This document shows, in pieces, positions 50,015 to 58,430 of a stretch of DNA of 64,000 bases. Location: NCBI RefSeq assembly GCF_005938675.2, contig NZ_VCCH02000002.1:124001-188000 (forward strand), read 5' to 3'. The position numbers and the translations under genes are program-made. Origin of the DNA: Mycobacterium sp. KBS0706. GTDB lineage: Bacteria; Pseudomonadota; Alphaproteobacteria; DSM-16000; Inquilinaceae. Under the pieces are notes generated by a model, which made no database searches, was not told the origin of the DNA, and saw only the letters and a list, made by a program, of their open reading frames with translations. The stretch's first letter is position 1, and each line of letters begins with the position of its first letter.

Positions 50015-50628
50015 CGGAGCAGAGCAAGCCGACCTGGCGCGTCGATGTGGCGGGGCTGCCCGTCGATCTGCCGATCGTGCCGATCAAGCCGGATTTCGCC
50101 ATCTCGCTGCTGATGGTGATCGACGCCGGCGTCGCCTTCGGCGCCCATATCGGCCGGGCCCTGGCGGAGCGGCTGGCGCCGCTGCAGCCGGATGTGGTGG
50201 TCGGCGCCGCCACGCTGGGCATCCCGGTCGCGATCGAGGTTAGCCGTTATCTCGGCCTCGACCGCTACGTCATCCTGCAGAAGTCGCCAAAGATCCATCT
50301 CGGCGACGCGCTGGTGCAGAGCATCACCTCGATCACCTCGAAGGGCGAGCAGCGGCTGCTGCTCGACCGTGCCGCGGTGCCGCTGCTGGCCGGCAAGCGG
50401 GTCGTGGTGGTGGACGATGTGGTGGCGACCGGTTCCAGCCTGGCCGGGTCGCTGGCGCTGGTGCGCGCCGCGGGCGCCGAGGTGGCCGGCATCGGCGTGA
50501 TCCTGACCGAGGCGCATGACTGGGAGCCGGTGCTGGGCGCCGACGCCGCCCTGGTCACGGCGCTCGGCCACATCCCCCAGTTCCGCCCGGGGGCACAGGG
50601 CTGGGAACCGATCCCCGGCACGCTGTGA
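50011..50628 (+). CDS. phosphoribosyltransferase-like protein
   Basis: The protein has 205 residues with the type I phosphoribosyltransferase PRPP motif VVVVDDVVATGSSLAG (about residues 131-146). Upstream is DVVVGAATLGIPVAIEVSRY, as in adenine/xanthine-type enzymes. The start is TTG, overlapping the T-component TGA as TTGA, with AGGAA close by. It probably converts an imported base to its nucleotide and so traps it in the cell. This supports a nucleobase-like substrate for the ECF transporter, but regulators with the same fold exist. Confidence 0.85.
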   Translation: MTEQSKPTWRVDVAGLPVDLPIVPIKPDFAISLLMVIDAGVAFGAHIGRALAERLAPLQPDVVVGAATLGIPVAIEVSRYLGLDRYVILQKSPKIHLGDALVQSITSITSKGEQRLLLDRAAVPLLAGKRVVVVDDVVATGSSLAGSLALVRAAGAEVAGIGVILTEAHDWEPVLGADAALVTALGHIPQFRPGAQGWEPIPGTL

Positions 50629-50661
50629 GGACCGGCGTCAATCGGGTCTACCTGGCTCGGT

Positions 50662-51510
50662 TCAAGCCAAATCGCCGCCGTCGATACCGATGACGTGGCC
50701 GCTGACATAGGAGGCGGCGTCGCTGGCCAGGAACAGGACGACGGCCGCGACCTCCTCCGGCGTGCCGGCGCGGCGCATCGGATAGGGCGCGACCAGCTGC
50801 TCGGTCGTTACCTGCCAGTCGCGCCGCACCCGCTCCAGCATCGGCGTCTCGATGGCGCCGGGGGCCAGCGCGTTGATCCGCACCTCGCGGCCGTATTCCT
50901 GGGCGGCTGCGCGCGTCATGTGGATCACCGCGGCCTTCGTGGCGCCATAGGCGACGATGTTCGGAAAGGCGTGGCGGCCGCCGATCGACGCCATGTTGAT
51001 CATCGCGCCCCTGGCCCGCGCCAGATGCGGCAGCTCGTATTTCATCGACACGAAGACGCCGCGCAGGTTGGTCGCGACTTGGTCGTCGAATCCCGCGATG
51101 TCGGTGTCGGCGATCGGCGCCGGCGGCAGATCGATGCCGGCATTGTTGAAGGCGATGTCCAGCCGGCCCCAGCGCGCCACCGTTTCGGCGACAAAGCGCT
51201 CCATCTGTGCCGCGTCGCGGACATCGGCGCGGGTGTAGGCGACGTCGCCGCCCTCCCAGCGGAGACGTGCCTCGACCTCCTCGCCCAACGCCTCGCGCCG
51301 GCCGTTGAAGGCGACCTTGGCGCCGGCCCGGGCCAGCGCGGCCGCGGTGGTCGCGCCGATGCCCGAGGTGCCGCCGGTGACGATCGCGACCTTGCCGGCC
51401 AGCACGCCCGGCGTCTCGGCGGCCGATGCCGCGGCCGGAAGTGCTGCCCCGCCGGCGGCGATCGCACCGGCCAGGACGGTGCGACGCGGCAATGCTGTCG
51501 TCTCTTCCAT
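50662..51510 (-). CDS. short-chain dehydrogenase with Tat-like signal
   Basis: The protein has 282 residues. An N-terminal LPRRTVLAGAIAAGGAALPA followed by ASAAE looks like a twin-arginine signal with a cleavage site, unusual for SDRs, which are normally cytosolic. The SDR core has VTGGTSGIGA, NNAGID and YGATKAA with the catalytic Tyr/Lys, ending in IDGGDL. An oxidoreductase that folds with its cofactor before export would need Tat. It is divergent from the LysR gene at 51614. Confidence 0.9.
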   Translation of the reverse strand: MEETTALPRRTVLAGAIAAGGAALPAAASAAETPGVLAGKVAIVTGGTSGIGATTAAALARAGAKVAFNGRREALGEEVEARLRWEGGDVAYTRADVRDAAQMERFVAETVARWGRLDIAFNNAGIDLPPAPIADTDIAGFDDQVATNLRGVFVSMKYELPHLARARGAMINMASIGGRHAFPNIVAYGATKAAVIHMTRAAAQEYGREVRINALAPGAIETPMLERVRRDWQVTTEQLVAPYPMRRAGTPEEVAAVVLFLASDAASYVSGHVIGIDGGDLA

Positions 51511-51601
51511 GGTCGCCTCCTGCTGGTTGTGCGGGAGAGTCTACCGGCTGCGATTGCCTTGAAAAATCGGCACTGTCTTTCTGAGCTTTTAAGTTTCGAT
51601 T

Positions 51602-51613
51602 TATAATCAGCGC
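51602..51613 (+). promoter_or_regulatory. -10 box TATAAT abutting the LysR start
   Basis: A perfect TATAAT at 51602-51607 ends six bases before the LysR ATG, and no Shine-Dalgarno sequence precedes that ATG. Transcription would begin at the ATG, giving a leaderless message. The -35 region is weak, as expected for an activator-controlled promoter. The 103-bp divergent region has no other recognisable feature. Confidence 0.5.
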
Positions 51614-52522
51614 ATGACCGCGCCCGACCCCTTCACCGGCCTGTCCGCCTTCCTCGCCGTGGCCGAGGCCGGCGGCTTCACCGGGGCGGCGGCCCGGCTC
51701 GGCGTGTCGCCGGCAGCGGTCAGTCAGGCGGTGAAGGCACTGGAGAGCCGGCTGGGGACGCTGCTCTTCGTCCGCACCACGCGCCGGGTCGGGCTGACCG
51801 AGGCCGGCGCCGCCCTGTTGGCGCGGGTCGGGCCGGCGACGATGGAGATCGCCTCGGCGATCGAGGCTGCAGGCGAGATGGCATCGGTGCCGACCGGCCT
51901 GCTGCGCCTGACCGTGCCGCGCATGGCGGTGCCGCTGGTGGTCGAGCCGGTGGTGGCGGCGCTGCGCCGCAGCCATCCCAGGATCGCGGTCGAGATCGCG
52001 GTCGACGACGCCACGGTCGACCTGACCGCGCGCGGCTACGACGCCGGCATCCGGATCGGCGAATATGTCGAGCGCGACATGGTGGCGGTGCGGCTGACCC
52101 GCGACATCGCCTGGTCGGTGGTCGGCAGCCCGGCCTATCTCGACGCCCGCGGCCGGCCGGAGCGGCCGGAGGACCTGACCCGGCACGAGGCGATCCGCTA
52201 CCGCTTTCCGGCCTCCGGCGCGATCTATCGCTGGGAGTTCGAGCGCGACGGCCGTGCCCTCACGGTCGATCCGCCGGGCAGCCTGATCGTCAATGATGGC
52301 GATCTGCTGCTCGCCTTCGCCCGGGCCGGGCTCGGCCTCGCCTATGTCGCCGATATCGCGGTCGCGGCGGAGCTCGCCTCGGGGGCGCTGGAGCCGGTGC
52401 TGCAGCCCTTCCTGCCGCGCACGCCCGGCCTGTTCCTGTACTTCCCGCGCCGGGCCCAGGACCAGCCGAAGCTGCGCGCCTTCATCGATGTGGCGCGGGC
52501 GGAGCTGCGACCGGGGCGCTGA
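51614..52522 (+). CDS. LysR-family transcriptional regulator (second)
   Basis: The protein has 302 residues. The HTH is FLAVAEAGGFTGAAARLGVS, then PAAVSQAVKALESRLGTLLF. The effector domain is of the CrgA/AaeR-like group, with GYDAGIRIGEYVERDMVAVR and LFLYFPRRAQDQPKLRAFID near the end. It is divergent from the Tat-signal SDR, which it probably controls. Confidence 0.92.
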   Translation: MTAPDPFTGLSAFLAVAEAGGFTGAAARLGVSPAAVSQAVKALESRLGTLLFVRTTRRVGLTEAGAALLARVGPATMEIASAIEAAGEMASVPTGLLRLTVPRMAVPLVVEPVVAALRRSHPRIAVEIAVDDATVDLTARGYDAGIRIGEYVERDMVAVRLTRDIAWSVVGSPAYLDARGRPERPEDLTRHEAIRYRFPASGAIYRWEFERDGRALTVDPPGSLIVNDGDLLLAFARAGLGLAYVADIAVAAELASGALEPVLQPFLPRTPGLFLYFPRRAQDQPKLRAFIDVARAELRPGR

Positions 52523-52817
52523 CGCGATGCCGGCTCTGCCGCTTCGCTTCGTGATCTCGTTCCGCATCCGGGCCGAATTGTCGTGAATAGTTTGGATTTT
52601 CCATTGTTTTTTCTGCGGCTGCGACCTTATTGCCGTTGAGGTATCCGAGTAGATCTTCTATCGCCGATGAGACTATGCTTGGTACCTCTGTCGGATCATT
52701 GTCGATTATTTTAACGAAAATCACGTCGATCGCACGCGGTCGGCGGAGGCCGGTGCTCACCGGTCCAAGGGGAGGACGCGTTCCGGTTTCCGCTGCCAAA
52801 GGACCCTTGGTTCCGCG
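52523..52817. other. 295-bp gap with a low-GC core
   Basis: From about 52565 to 52735 the sequence is unusually AT-rich for this genome (for example TTTTCCATTGTTTTTTCTGC and GATTATTTTAACGAAAATCA). It presumably holds the promoter of the two-component operon. The minus strand carries an 80-codon open frame (GTG 52724 to 52482; FVKIIDNDPTEVPSIVSSAI near its start) with rare codons such as ATA, CTA and GTA and no ribosome site. It overlaps the LysR 3' end, and I do not call it a gene. Confidence 0.45.
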
Positions 52818-53546
52818 ATGAACGAGCCTCTCCGCACCGACCGCGTGCTGGTGGTCGAAGACGATCCCGGCACCCGCTCCCTGATCGTGCGCATCCTGCG
52901 CGAGAACGGGCTGCGCGCCACCGGCGTCGGCGACGGCCGCGAGATGTGGGAGTCGATCGAGACGGCGCCGGTCGACCTGCTGATCCTCGACGTCATGCTG
53001 CCGGGCACCGACGGGCTCGACCTGTGCCGCGCCTTCCGGGCCCGGAGCCCGGTGCCGGTCATCATGGTCAGCGCCCGTGGCGAGGAGATGGACCGGGTGG
53101 TCGGGCTCGAGGTCGGGGCCGATGACTACATCAGCAAGCCCTTCGGCCGGCGCGAGCTGCTGGCGCGGGTGCGCGCGGCGCTGCGCCGGGGCGCGGCGCT
53201 GGAGCCGTTCCCCGGCCGTGCCGCCCGCGAGGTTCTGCGCTTCGCCGGCTGGGTGCTCGACCGGCGCCGGCGCCGGCTGACCGATCCCGGCGGGGCCGAG
53301 GTCGAGCTGTCCGGGGCCGAGCACGACCTGCTGGTCAGCTTCCTGGAGCATCCGCAGCGCGTGATCGGTCGCGAACGCCTGCTGGAGCTGTCGCGCTCGC
53401 GCCTCGGCAGCCCGTCCGACCGCAGCGTCGACGTGCTGGTCAGCCGGCTGCGCCGCAAGCTCGGCGCCGGCGGGATGGAGGGAGCGCTGATCCGCACCAT
53501 CCGCGGCGTCGGCTACATCTTCACGGCGGATGTCGAGCAGCGGTGA
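52818..53546 (+). CDS. OmpR-family response regulator
   Basis: The protein has 242 residues. The receiver has acidic residues in VVEDDPGTR, the phospho-acceptor Asp58 (LILDVMLPG) and the Lys in ISKPFG. The C-terminal winged helix has VELSGAEHDLLVSFLEHPQR and the wing IRTIRGVGYIF. It overlaps the kinase gene by 4 bp. Carbonic anhydrase and SulP genes follow directly, so they may be its targets. Confidence 0.95.
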   Translation: MNEPLRTDRVLVVEDDPGTRSLIVRILRENGLRATGVGDGREMWESIETAPVDLLILDVMLPGTDGLDLCRAFRARSPVPVIMVSARGEEMDRVVGLEVGADDYISKPFGRRELLARVRAALRRGAALEPFPGRAAREVLRFAGWVLDRRRRRLTDPGGAEVELSGAEHDLLVSFLEHPQRVIGRERLLELSRSRLGSPSDRSVDVLVSRLRRKLGAGGMEGALIRTIRGVGYIFTADVEQR

Positions 53547-54859
53547 TCCGCCGATTCGTCTGCCCGCGCGGCCTGCTCGGCCGCCTGACCCTGCTCGTCC
53601 TCTCCGCCGTGCTGCTGCAATTCGTCGGCAGCGCGGTGCTGCAGGAACTGGCCGAGCGCTACAAGGCGGGCAACGTCCATGCCGATCATCTGGCCGAGCG
53701 GCTCGCCATCGGCGAGCGGGCGCTGTCCAGCGTGCCGCCCGATCAGCGGCCGCGGCTGGCGCAGGCGCTGTCCACCGCCGACCTCGCCCTGAGCTGGTCG
53801 CAGCACCCGGGGGCAACCGAGGGCGCCGCCGCGTCGCCCTGGCTGCGCGACCTGGAGGCGCGGCTGCAGAAGCGGGATCTGGCCGGGCGCGGCCTGACCC
53901 TGGACCGGGGCGGCGGGGAAGGGGAGCCGCACCGCGTCCGCGGCGAGCTGCGCCTGGCCGACGGCTCCGTCCTCGGCTTCGACGTCACCCGGCTGCAGCA
54001 CGGCCTGCCCGACATCCTGCGCAGCCTGCTGTCCACCGCGCTGCTGGCCAGCTGCCTGCTGATCGCGGCGCCGCTGCTGGTCCGCGCCCTCGGGGCCCCG
54101 CTGCGCCAGCTGGTGCGGGCGGCGGATGCGATCGGCCGCGGCCGGCCGGTCCCGGTCGCCGTGGAAGGGCCGATGGAGGTGCGGCGGCTGGCGCGGGCGC
54201 TCAACGCCATGCAGGACCGGCTGGCCCGGCTGATCGCCGACCAGACCCAGGCCCTGGCCGCCGTGTCGCACGACCTGCGCACGCCGATCGGCCGGCTGCG
54301 CCTGCGCACCGACCTGCTCGATGATCGATCGCTTCAGGCCGAGCTGCAGGCCGATCTCGACGAGATGGAGCAGATGGTCGGCTCGGTGCTGGCCTATCTC
54401 AAGGGCGACACCGACCCCGAGCCGCCGCGGGCGGTCGACCTCGTGGCGCTGCTGACCACGCTGGTCGACGCCGCGGCCGATGCCGGGCAGGACGTCGTCT
54501 ATCGGGGGCCGGAGCGGGCCGTCCTCCACGCCCGGCCGCTGGGGCTGAAACGCGCCTTCGCCAACCTGATCGACAATGCGATCGCCTATGGCGGCTCGGC
54601 GCGGGTCGTGTTGCATTGCAGCGAAACCGATATGGCGATCGCCGTCTCGGATGACGGGCCCGGCATCCCGGAGGCCGAGCTGGGGCGGGTGCTGGAGCCG
54701 TTCCAGCGCATCGAAGGATCGCGCAACCGCACCACCGGCGGTGTCGGGCTCGGCCTGGCCATTACCCTTCAGGCGGTGGAGCGCGAGGGCGGGCGGCTGT
54801 CGCTGAACAACCGGCCGGGCGGCGGGCTGACCGCGGAGGTGACCCTGCCAAGGCGCTGA
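53543..54859 (+). CDS. membrane sensor histidine kinase (EnvZ-like)
   Basis: The protein has 438 residues and a GTG start. A first membrane helix (LTLLVLSAVLLQFVGSAVL) and a second (about 161-181) flank a periplasmic region of about 125 residues. HAMP follows, then HisKA with His243 (AAVSHDLRTPIGRLRLRTDL), then HATPase with N-box NLIDNAIAYG and GGVGLGLAI. The architecture is that of EnvZ-type kinases. Its partner is the upstream regulator; the signal is unknown. Confidence 0.95.
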   Translation: MIRRFVCPRGLLGRLTLLVLSAVLLQFVGSAVLQELAERYKAGNVHADHLAERLAIGERALSSVPPDQRPRLAQALSTADLALSWSQHPGATEGAAASPWLRDLEARLQKRDLAGRGLTLDRGGGEGEPHRVRGELRLADGSVLGFDVTRLQHGLPDILRSLLSTALLASCLLIAAPLLVRALGAPLRQLVRAADAIGRGRPVPVAVEGPMEVRRLARALNAMQDRLARLIADQTQALAAVSHDLRTPIGRLRLRTDLLDDRSLQAELQADLDEMEQMVGSVLAYLKGDTDPEPPRAVDLVALLTTLVDAAADAGQDVVYRGPERAVLHARPLGLKRAFANLIDNAIAYGGSARVVLHCSETDMAIAVSDDGPGIPEAELGRVLEPFQRIEGSRNRTTGGVGLGLAITLQAVEREGGRLSLNNRPGGGLTAEVTLPRR

Positions 54860-54878
54860 AACACTTTGTCACGAACCA

Positions 54879-54939
54879 TTCGCACATGCGAAAAACAGGA
54901 ATCCCATCCTCTCAGTGCACGACCCTCGCTCATGCACTG
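54879..54939 (+). promoter_or_regulatory. palindrome and hairpin ahead of the carbonic anhydrase
   Basis: TTCGCA-CA-TGCGAA (54879-54892) is a short perfect inverted repeat. CAGTGCA (54913-54919) pairs with TGCACTG (54933-54939), and the ribosome site GGAGG begins at the last base of that stem. The first could be an operator; the second could reduce translation initiation. Both lie in the 90-bp gap between the kinase and carbonic anhydrase genes. Confidence 0.4.
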
Positions 54940-54949
54940 GAGGCCAAGG

Positions 54950-55624
54950 ATGGACGACCTCTTCCTCGGGATGGCGCGGTTCCGCGCCGAAATCTTCCCG
55001 CAGCAGCAGCCGCTCTACCAGAAGCTCGCGACCGACGGCCAGCAGCCCCAGGCGCTGGTGATCTCCTGCGCCGATTCCCGGGTGGTGCCGGAGCTGATCA
55101 CCCAGAGCGGCCCGGGCCAGATCTTCTGCTGCCGCAACGCCGGCAACATCGTGCCGCCCTTCTCCCAGGCCAATGGCGGCGTGTCCTCGGCGATCGAATA
55201 CGCGGTGGTGGCGCTCGGCGTCCGCGACATCGTGGTCTGCGGCCATTCCGACTGCGGTGCGATGAAGGGGCTGCTGCACCCCGAGGCGCTGCAGGACATG
55301 CCGAACGTCGCCGCCTGGCTGCGCCACAGCCACGCCGCCCACCGGGTGGTGTGCGAGGCCTATCCGCCGGGCCGCGACGAGCGCGAGACGCTGCGCGCGC
55401 TGGCGCTGGAGAATGTGGTGGCGCAGCTGAACCATCTGCGCACCCATCCCTCGGTTGCGGCCAAGGTCGCGCGCGGCCAGCTGCGCCTGCACGGCTGGTT
55501 CTTCGAGCTCGAGACCGGCGACATCCTGGCCTATGACGGCGCCGCCGGCCGCTTCGGCCGGATCGACGACGCCGGCAGCCTGCCGGTGGCGCTGCCGCCG
55601 ATGCCGCGCCTGGCGGCGGAGTAG
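54950..55624 (+). CDS. beta-class carbonic anhydrase
   Basis: The protein has 224 residues, a zinc enzyme interconverting CO2 and bicarbonate in the cytosol. The zinc ligands are Cys40 (SCADSR), His99 and Cys102 (GHSDCG), and the Asp42-Arg44 dyad is intact. A longer open frame exists upstream, but the ATG at 54950 follows GGAGG and starts the usual N-terminus. The next gene encodes a SulP transporter. Such pairs occur in bacterial inorganic-carbon uptake modules. Confidence 0.95.
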   Translation: MDDLFLGMARFRAEIFPQQQPLYQKLATDGQQPQALVISCADSRVVPELITQSGPGQIFCCRNAGNIVPPFSQANGGVSSAIEYAVVALGVRDIVVCGHSDCGAMKGLLHPEALQDMPNVAAWLRHSHAAHRVVCEAYPPGRDERETLRALALENVVAQLNHLRTHPSVAAKVARGQLRLHGWFFELETGDILAYDGAAGRFGRIDDAGSLPVALPPMPRLAAE

Positions 55625-55628
55625 GGGC

Positions 55629-57143
55629 ATGGCGCGCTTTTTGCCATCCTCGCTGGCCCGCGACCTGCCGGCCTCGATCGTCGTCGTCCTGGTCGCCCTG
55701 CCGCTGTGCATGGGCATCGCCGTCGCCTCCGGCGTGCCGGCCGAGAAGGGGCTGGTGACCGGCATCATCGGCGGTCTCGTCGTCGGCCTGCTCGCCGGTT
55801 CGCCGCTGCAGGTCAGCGGCCCCGCCGCCGGCCTTGCGGTGATCGTGTTCCAGCTGGTGCAGGATTTCGGGCTCGCCATGCTCGGTCCGATCCTGGTGCT
55901 GGCCGGTCTGCTGCAGCTCGGCGCCGGCGTGCTGCGCCTGGGCAAGTGGTTCCGCGCCATCTCGCCCGCCGTGGTGCATGGCATGCTGGCCGGCATCGGC
56001 GTGCTGATCGTGGCGGCGCAGCTGCAGGTGCTGTTCGGCCGCACGCCGCTGCCGGACGGGCTGCAGAACCTGGCGGCGATCCCGGCCGCCCTGCTCGGCC
56101 TGCTGCCGCTGCAGTGGTCGTCCGGGACGGCCGCTGTGCTGGCCGGCGGCGCCACCATCCTGGCGATGGTGCTGTGGGAGAGGCTGCGGCCGCGCTCGCT
56201 GCGCCTCGTCCCGGGAGCCCTGGTCGGCGTCGTCGCGGGGACGGCGCTGGCCGCGGCCCTGGCGCTGCCGGTGCAGAGGGTGGACGTGCCCGACGCGATC
56301 CTGGCTGCCGTCTCGGTCCCGACCATGGCCGACCTGTCGCGGCTGGGTGAAGGCGGGATCCTGGCCGCGGCGCTGGTCATCGCCGTGATCGCCAGCGCCG
56401 AGACGCTGCTCTCCGCCGCGGCGGTCGACCGGATGCATGACGGCGTCCGCACGAATTACGACCGAGAGCTTTCGGCCCAGGGCGTCGGCAACCTGCTGTG
56501 CGGCCTGGCCGGCGCCCTGCCGATGACCGGCGTGATCGTGCGCAGCTCGGCCAATGTCCAGGCCGGCGCCGTCACCCGGTTGTCGACGATCCTGCACGGC
56601 GCCTGGATCCTGGCGGCCGTCGCCCTGCTGCCCTGGCTGCTGCGCGAGGTGCCGATGGCGGCACTGGCCGGGGTGCTGGTGGTCACCGGTTGGCGGCTGG
56701 TCAGCCTGAAGCATGTGCGCGAGCTGCTGCACCGGCACGGCGTGCTGCCGGCGGCGATCTGGGCGGCCACGGTGGTCATGGTGGTGGCGACCGACCTCCT
56801 GACCGGCGTCCTGGTCGGGCTGGCGCTGTCGTTCCTGGAGGTGCTGCCGCATCTGCGCCGCATGCCGCTGCGCATCCGGCGCCGCGACCTGCCGACCGGC
56901 GAGGCCGAGCTGCGGCTGGAGGGGGCGGCCACCTTCCTGCAGCTGCCGACGCTATTGCGGGCGCTGGAGGCGCTGCCGCCGGGCGCGACGGTCCGGCTCG
57001 ATGCAGGCGGGCTGGCCCAGATCGACCACACCAGCATGGAGATGATCGCCGACTGGGCCGAACGCCGCGCGGCGCCCGTCGAGCTGCACCGGCCGTCGGC
57101 CCTGCCGCATGGTCAGCGCCTGGCCGCGGCGCTCCGGGCCTGA
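55629..57143 (+). CDS. SulP-family anion transporter (probable bicarbonate)
   Basis: The protein has 504 residues. It begins with the family motif DLPASIVVVLVALPLCMGIA, followed by GVPAEKGLVTGIIGG and LAGSPLQVSGPAAGLAV. It has about 12 membrane segments and a C-terminal STAS-like domain (about residues 415-500, with LEGAATFLQLPTLLRALEAL). It starts 4 bp after the carbonic anhydrase stop. Genetic coupling to the anhydrase favours bicarbonate over sulfate, but substrate residues were not analysed. It is shorter than typical sulfate SulP proteins. Confidence 0.9.
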   Translation: MARFLPSSLARDLPASIVVVLVALPLCMGIAVASGVPAEKGLVTGIIGGLVVGLLAGSPLQVSGPAAGLAVIVFQLVQDFGLAMLGPILVLAGLLQLGAGVLRLGKWFRAISPAVVHGMLAGIGVLIVAAQLQVLFGRTPLPDGLQNLAAIPAALLGLLPLQWSSGTAAVLAGGATILAMVLWERLRPRSLRLVPGALVGVVAGTALAAALALPVQRVDVPDAILAAVSVPTMADLSRLGEGGILAAALVIAVIASAETLLSAAAVDRMHDGVRTNYDRELSAQGVGNLLCGLAGALPMTGVIVRSSANVQAGAVTRLSTILHGAWILAAVALLPWLLREVPMAALAGVLVVTGWRLVSLKHVRELLHRHGVLPAAIWAATVVMVVATDLLTGVLVGLALSFLEVLPHLRRMPLRIRRRDLPTGEAELRLEGAATFLQLPTLLRALEALPPGATVRLDAGGLAQIDHTSMEMIADWAERRAAPVELHRPSALPHGQRLAAALRA

Positions 57144-57148
57144 GGCTC

Positions 57149-57517
57149 TCACCGCCGCTCGATGAGATCCTTCAGCCCCTGCACGACCTGCAGCTGCAGG
57201 AACGGCTTGGTCCACACCGGGCGGCCGCGATGCAGCAGCTCGATCTCCGCCTCTGAGCGGCCGGTGACGAAGGCGAAGGGGATGTTGCGCTCCTCGAGGA
57301 CATCGGCTGCGGCATAGACCTCGGTGCGGCCGAGGCCGATGTCGAGGAGTGCCGCGTCCAGCCGCTCCGAGCTGGCGATCCGGACCGCCTCGCGCAGCGT
57401 GCTGACCGGGCCGACCACCTCGAGCCCGGCGGCCAGGACGATGTGCTCGAGCATCCCCGCGATCCAGGTGTCGTCCTCGACGATCAGGACCCGGGGTGGG
57501 GGCTCACGGCTCTCCAT
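57149..57517 (-). CDS. single-domain response regulator
   Basis: The protein has 122 residues and only a receiver domain: LIVEDDTWIAGMLEHIVLAA at the N-terminus, the phospho-acceptor Asp59 (AALLDIGLG), Thr/Ser at VTGRSE and the Lys104 motif WTKPF. It has no output domain, so it may relay phosphate or bind a partner protein. It converges on the SulP gene, 5 bp away. The large orphan kinase at 8 kb or the kinase at 53.5 kb could be its phosphodonor, but this is speculative. Confidence 0.9.
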   Translation of the reverse strand: MESREPPPRVLIVEDDTWIAGMLEHIVLAAGLEVVGPVSTLREAVRIASSERLDAALLDIGLGRTEVYAAADVLEERNIPFAFVTGRSEAEIELLHRGRPVWTKPFLQLQVVQGLKDLIERR

Positions 57518-57620
57518 GCCACCTCCACATGCCTGTGGGTTTCACCTCATCAACGGCAGATGACGGGAATCATATCCACAGGCCTGATGTCGGACGAGCC
57601 GGAGCCCGGCCCTCCGCCGG

Positions 57621-58403
57621 TCACGACATGATCAGGCCGCCATCGACATTGATGGTCTGGCCGGTGATGTAGGCGGCGTCGTCGCTGGCCAGGAAGGCGA
57701 CCAGGCCGGCCACGTCCTCGCCGCTGCCGGCGCGGCCCATCGGGATGCCGCGGACCCATTCCGCCATCAGCTCGCCCGGCTTGTAATCGCCCAGCAGCTT
57801 GCCCCAGGCGGCGTCATTGTAAGCCCACATATCGGTGTCGATGATGCCGGGGCAGAAGGCGTTCACGGTGATGCCCTCCTTCGCCACCTCCTTGGCCAGG
57901 CTCTGGGTCACCCCGACCACGCCGAACTTCGAGGCGGCGTAATGGGGCGTGAACACGAAGCCCTGGCGCGCCTGGCCGGAGGCGGTGTTGATCAGCCGGC
58001 CGCCGCGGCCGTGCTTGCGGATCCGGCGGATCGCCTCCTGGCAGCACAGGAAGACGCCCTTGGTGTTGACCGCCAGCACCTTGTCCCACTCCGCCTCGGT
58101 CATGTCCTCGATCCGGGCGATGGTGATGACGCCGGCGTTCTGGATCGAGATGTCGACCTTGCCGAACTGCCGCTCCGCCTCGTCATAGAGGGCCGCGACC
58201 TGGGCCGGGTCGGTGACGTCGGCGACGAAGGATGCGGTGCGGCCGCCCTCGGCCGCGATGCGGGTTGCGGCCTCGGCAACGCTGGGCTCGTTGGCGGCCA
58301 GCAGCACGGAGGCGCCCTCGGCGGCGAAGCGGCGGGCGATGGCGGCGCCGATGCCGCGGCTGGCGCCGGTGATGACGACGGTCTTGTCGGTGAAGCGGGG
58401 CAT
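57621..58403 (-). CDS. short-chain dehydrogenase (polyol/sugar type)
   Basis: The protein has 260 residues with TGASRGIG near residue 13, NAGVI (the usual first Asn of NNAG is Gln here) and the catalytic YAASKFG. The late GMDMW-like region reads CPGIIDTDMWAYND, followed by the C-terminal ITGQTINVDGG. Overall it resembles sorbitol/L-iditol and meso-butanediol dehydrogenases. It is 27 bp from the SorC-type regulator gene on the same strand. It probably oxidises a polyol or reduces a ketose in the carbohydrate pathway encoded divergently. Confidence 0.92.
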   Translation of the reverse strand: MPRFTDKTVVITGASRGIGAAIARRFAAEGASVLLAANEPSVAEAATRIAAEGGRTASFVADVTDPAQVAALYDEAERQFGKVDISIQNAGVITIARIEDMTEAEWDKVLAVNTKGVFLCCQEAIRRIRKHGRGGRLINTASGQARQGFVFTPHYAASKFGVVGVTQSLAKEVAKEGITVNAFCPGIIDTDMWAYNDAAWGKLLGDYKPGELMAEWVRGIPMGRAGSGEDVAGLVAFLASDDAAYITGQTINVDGGLIMS

Positions 58404-58430
58404 GGGGTCTCTCCCGGATGTGGCTTTGGG

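Noticed and set aside
52482-52724. 80-codon minus-strand gene
   Set aside because: No ribosome site, rare codons, overlap with the end of the LysR gene and no family; kept only as a remark on the low-GC patch.
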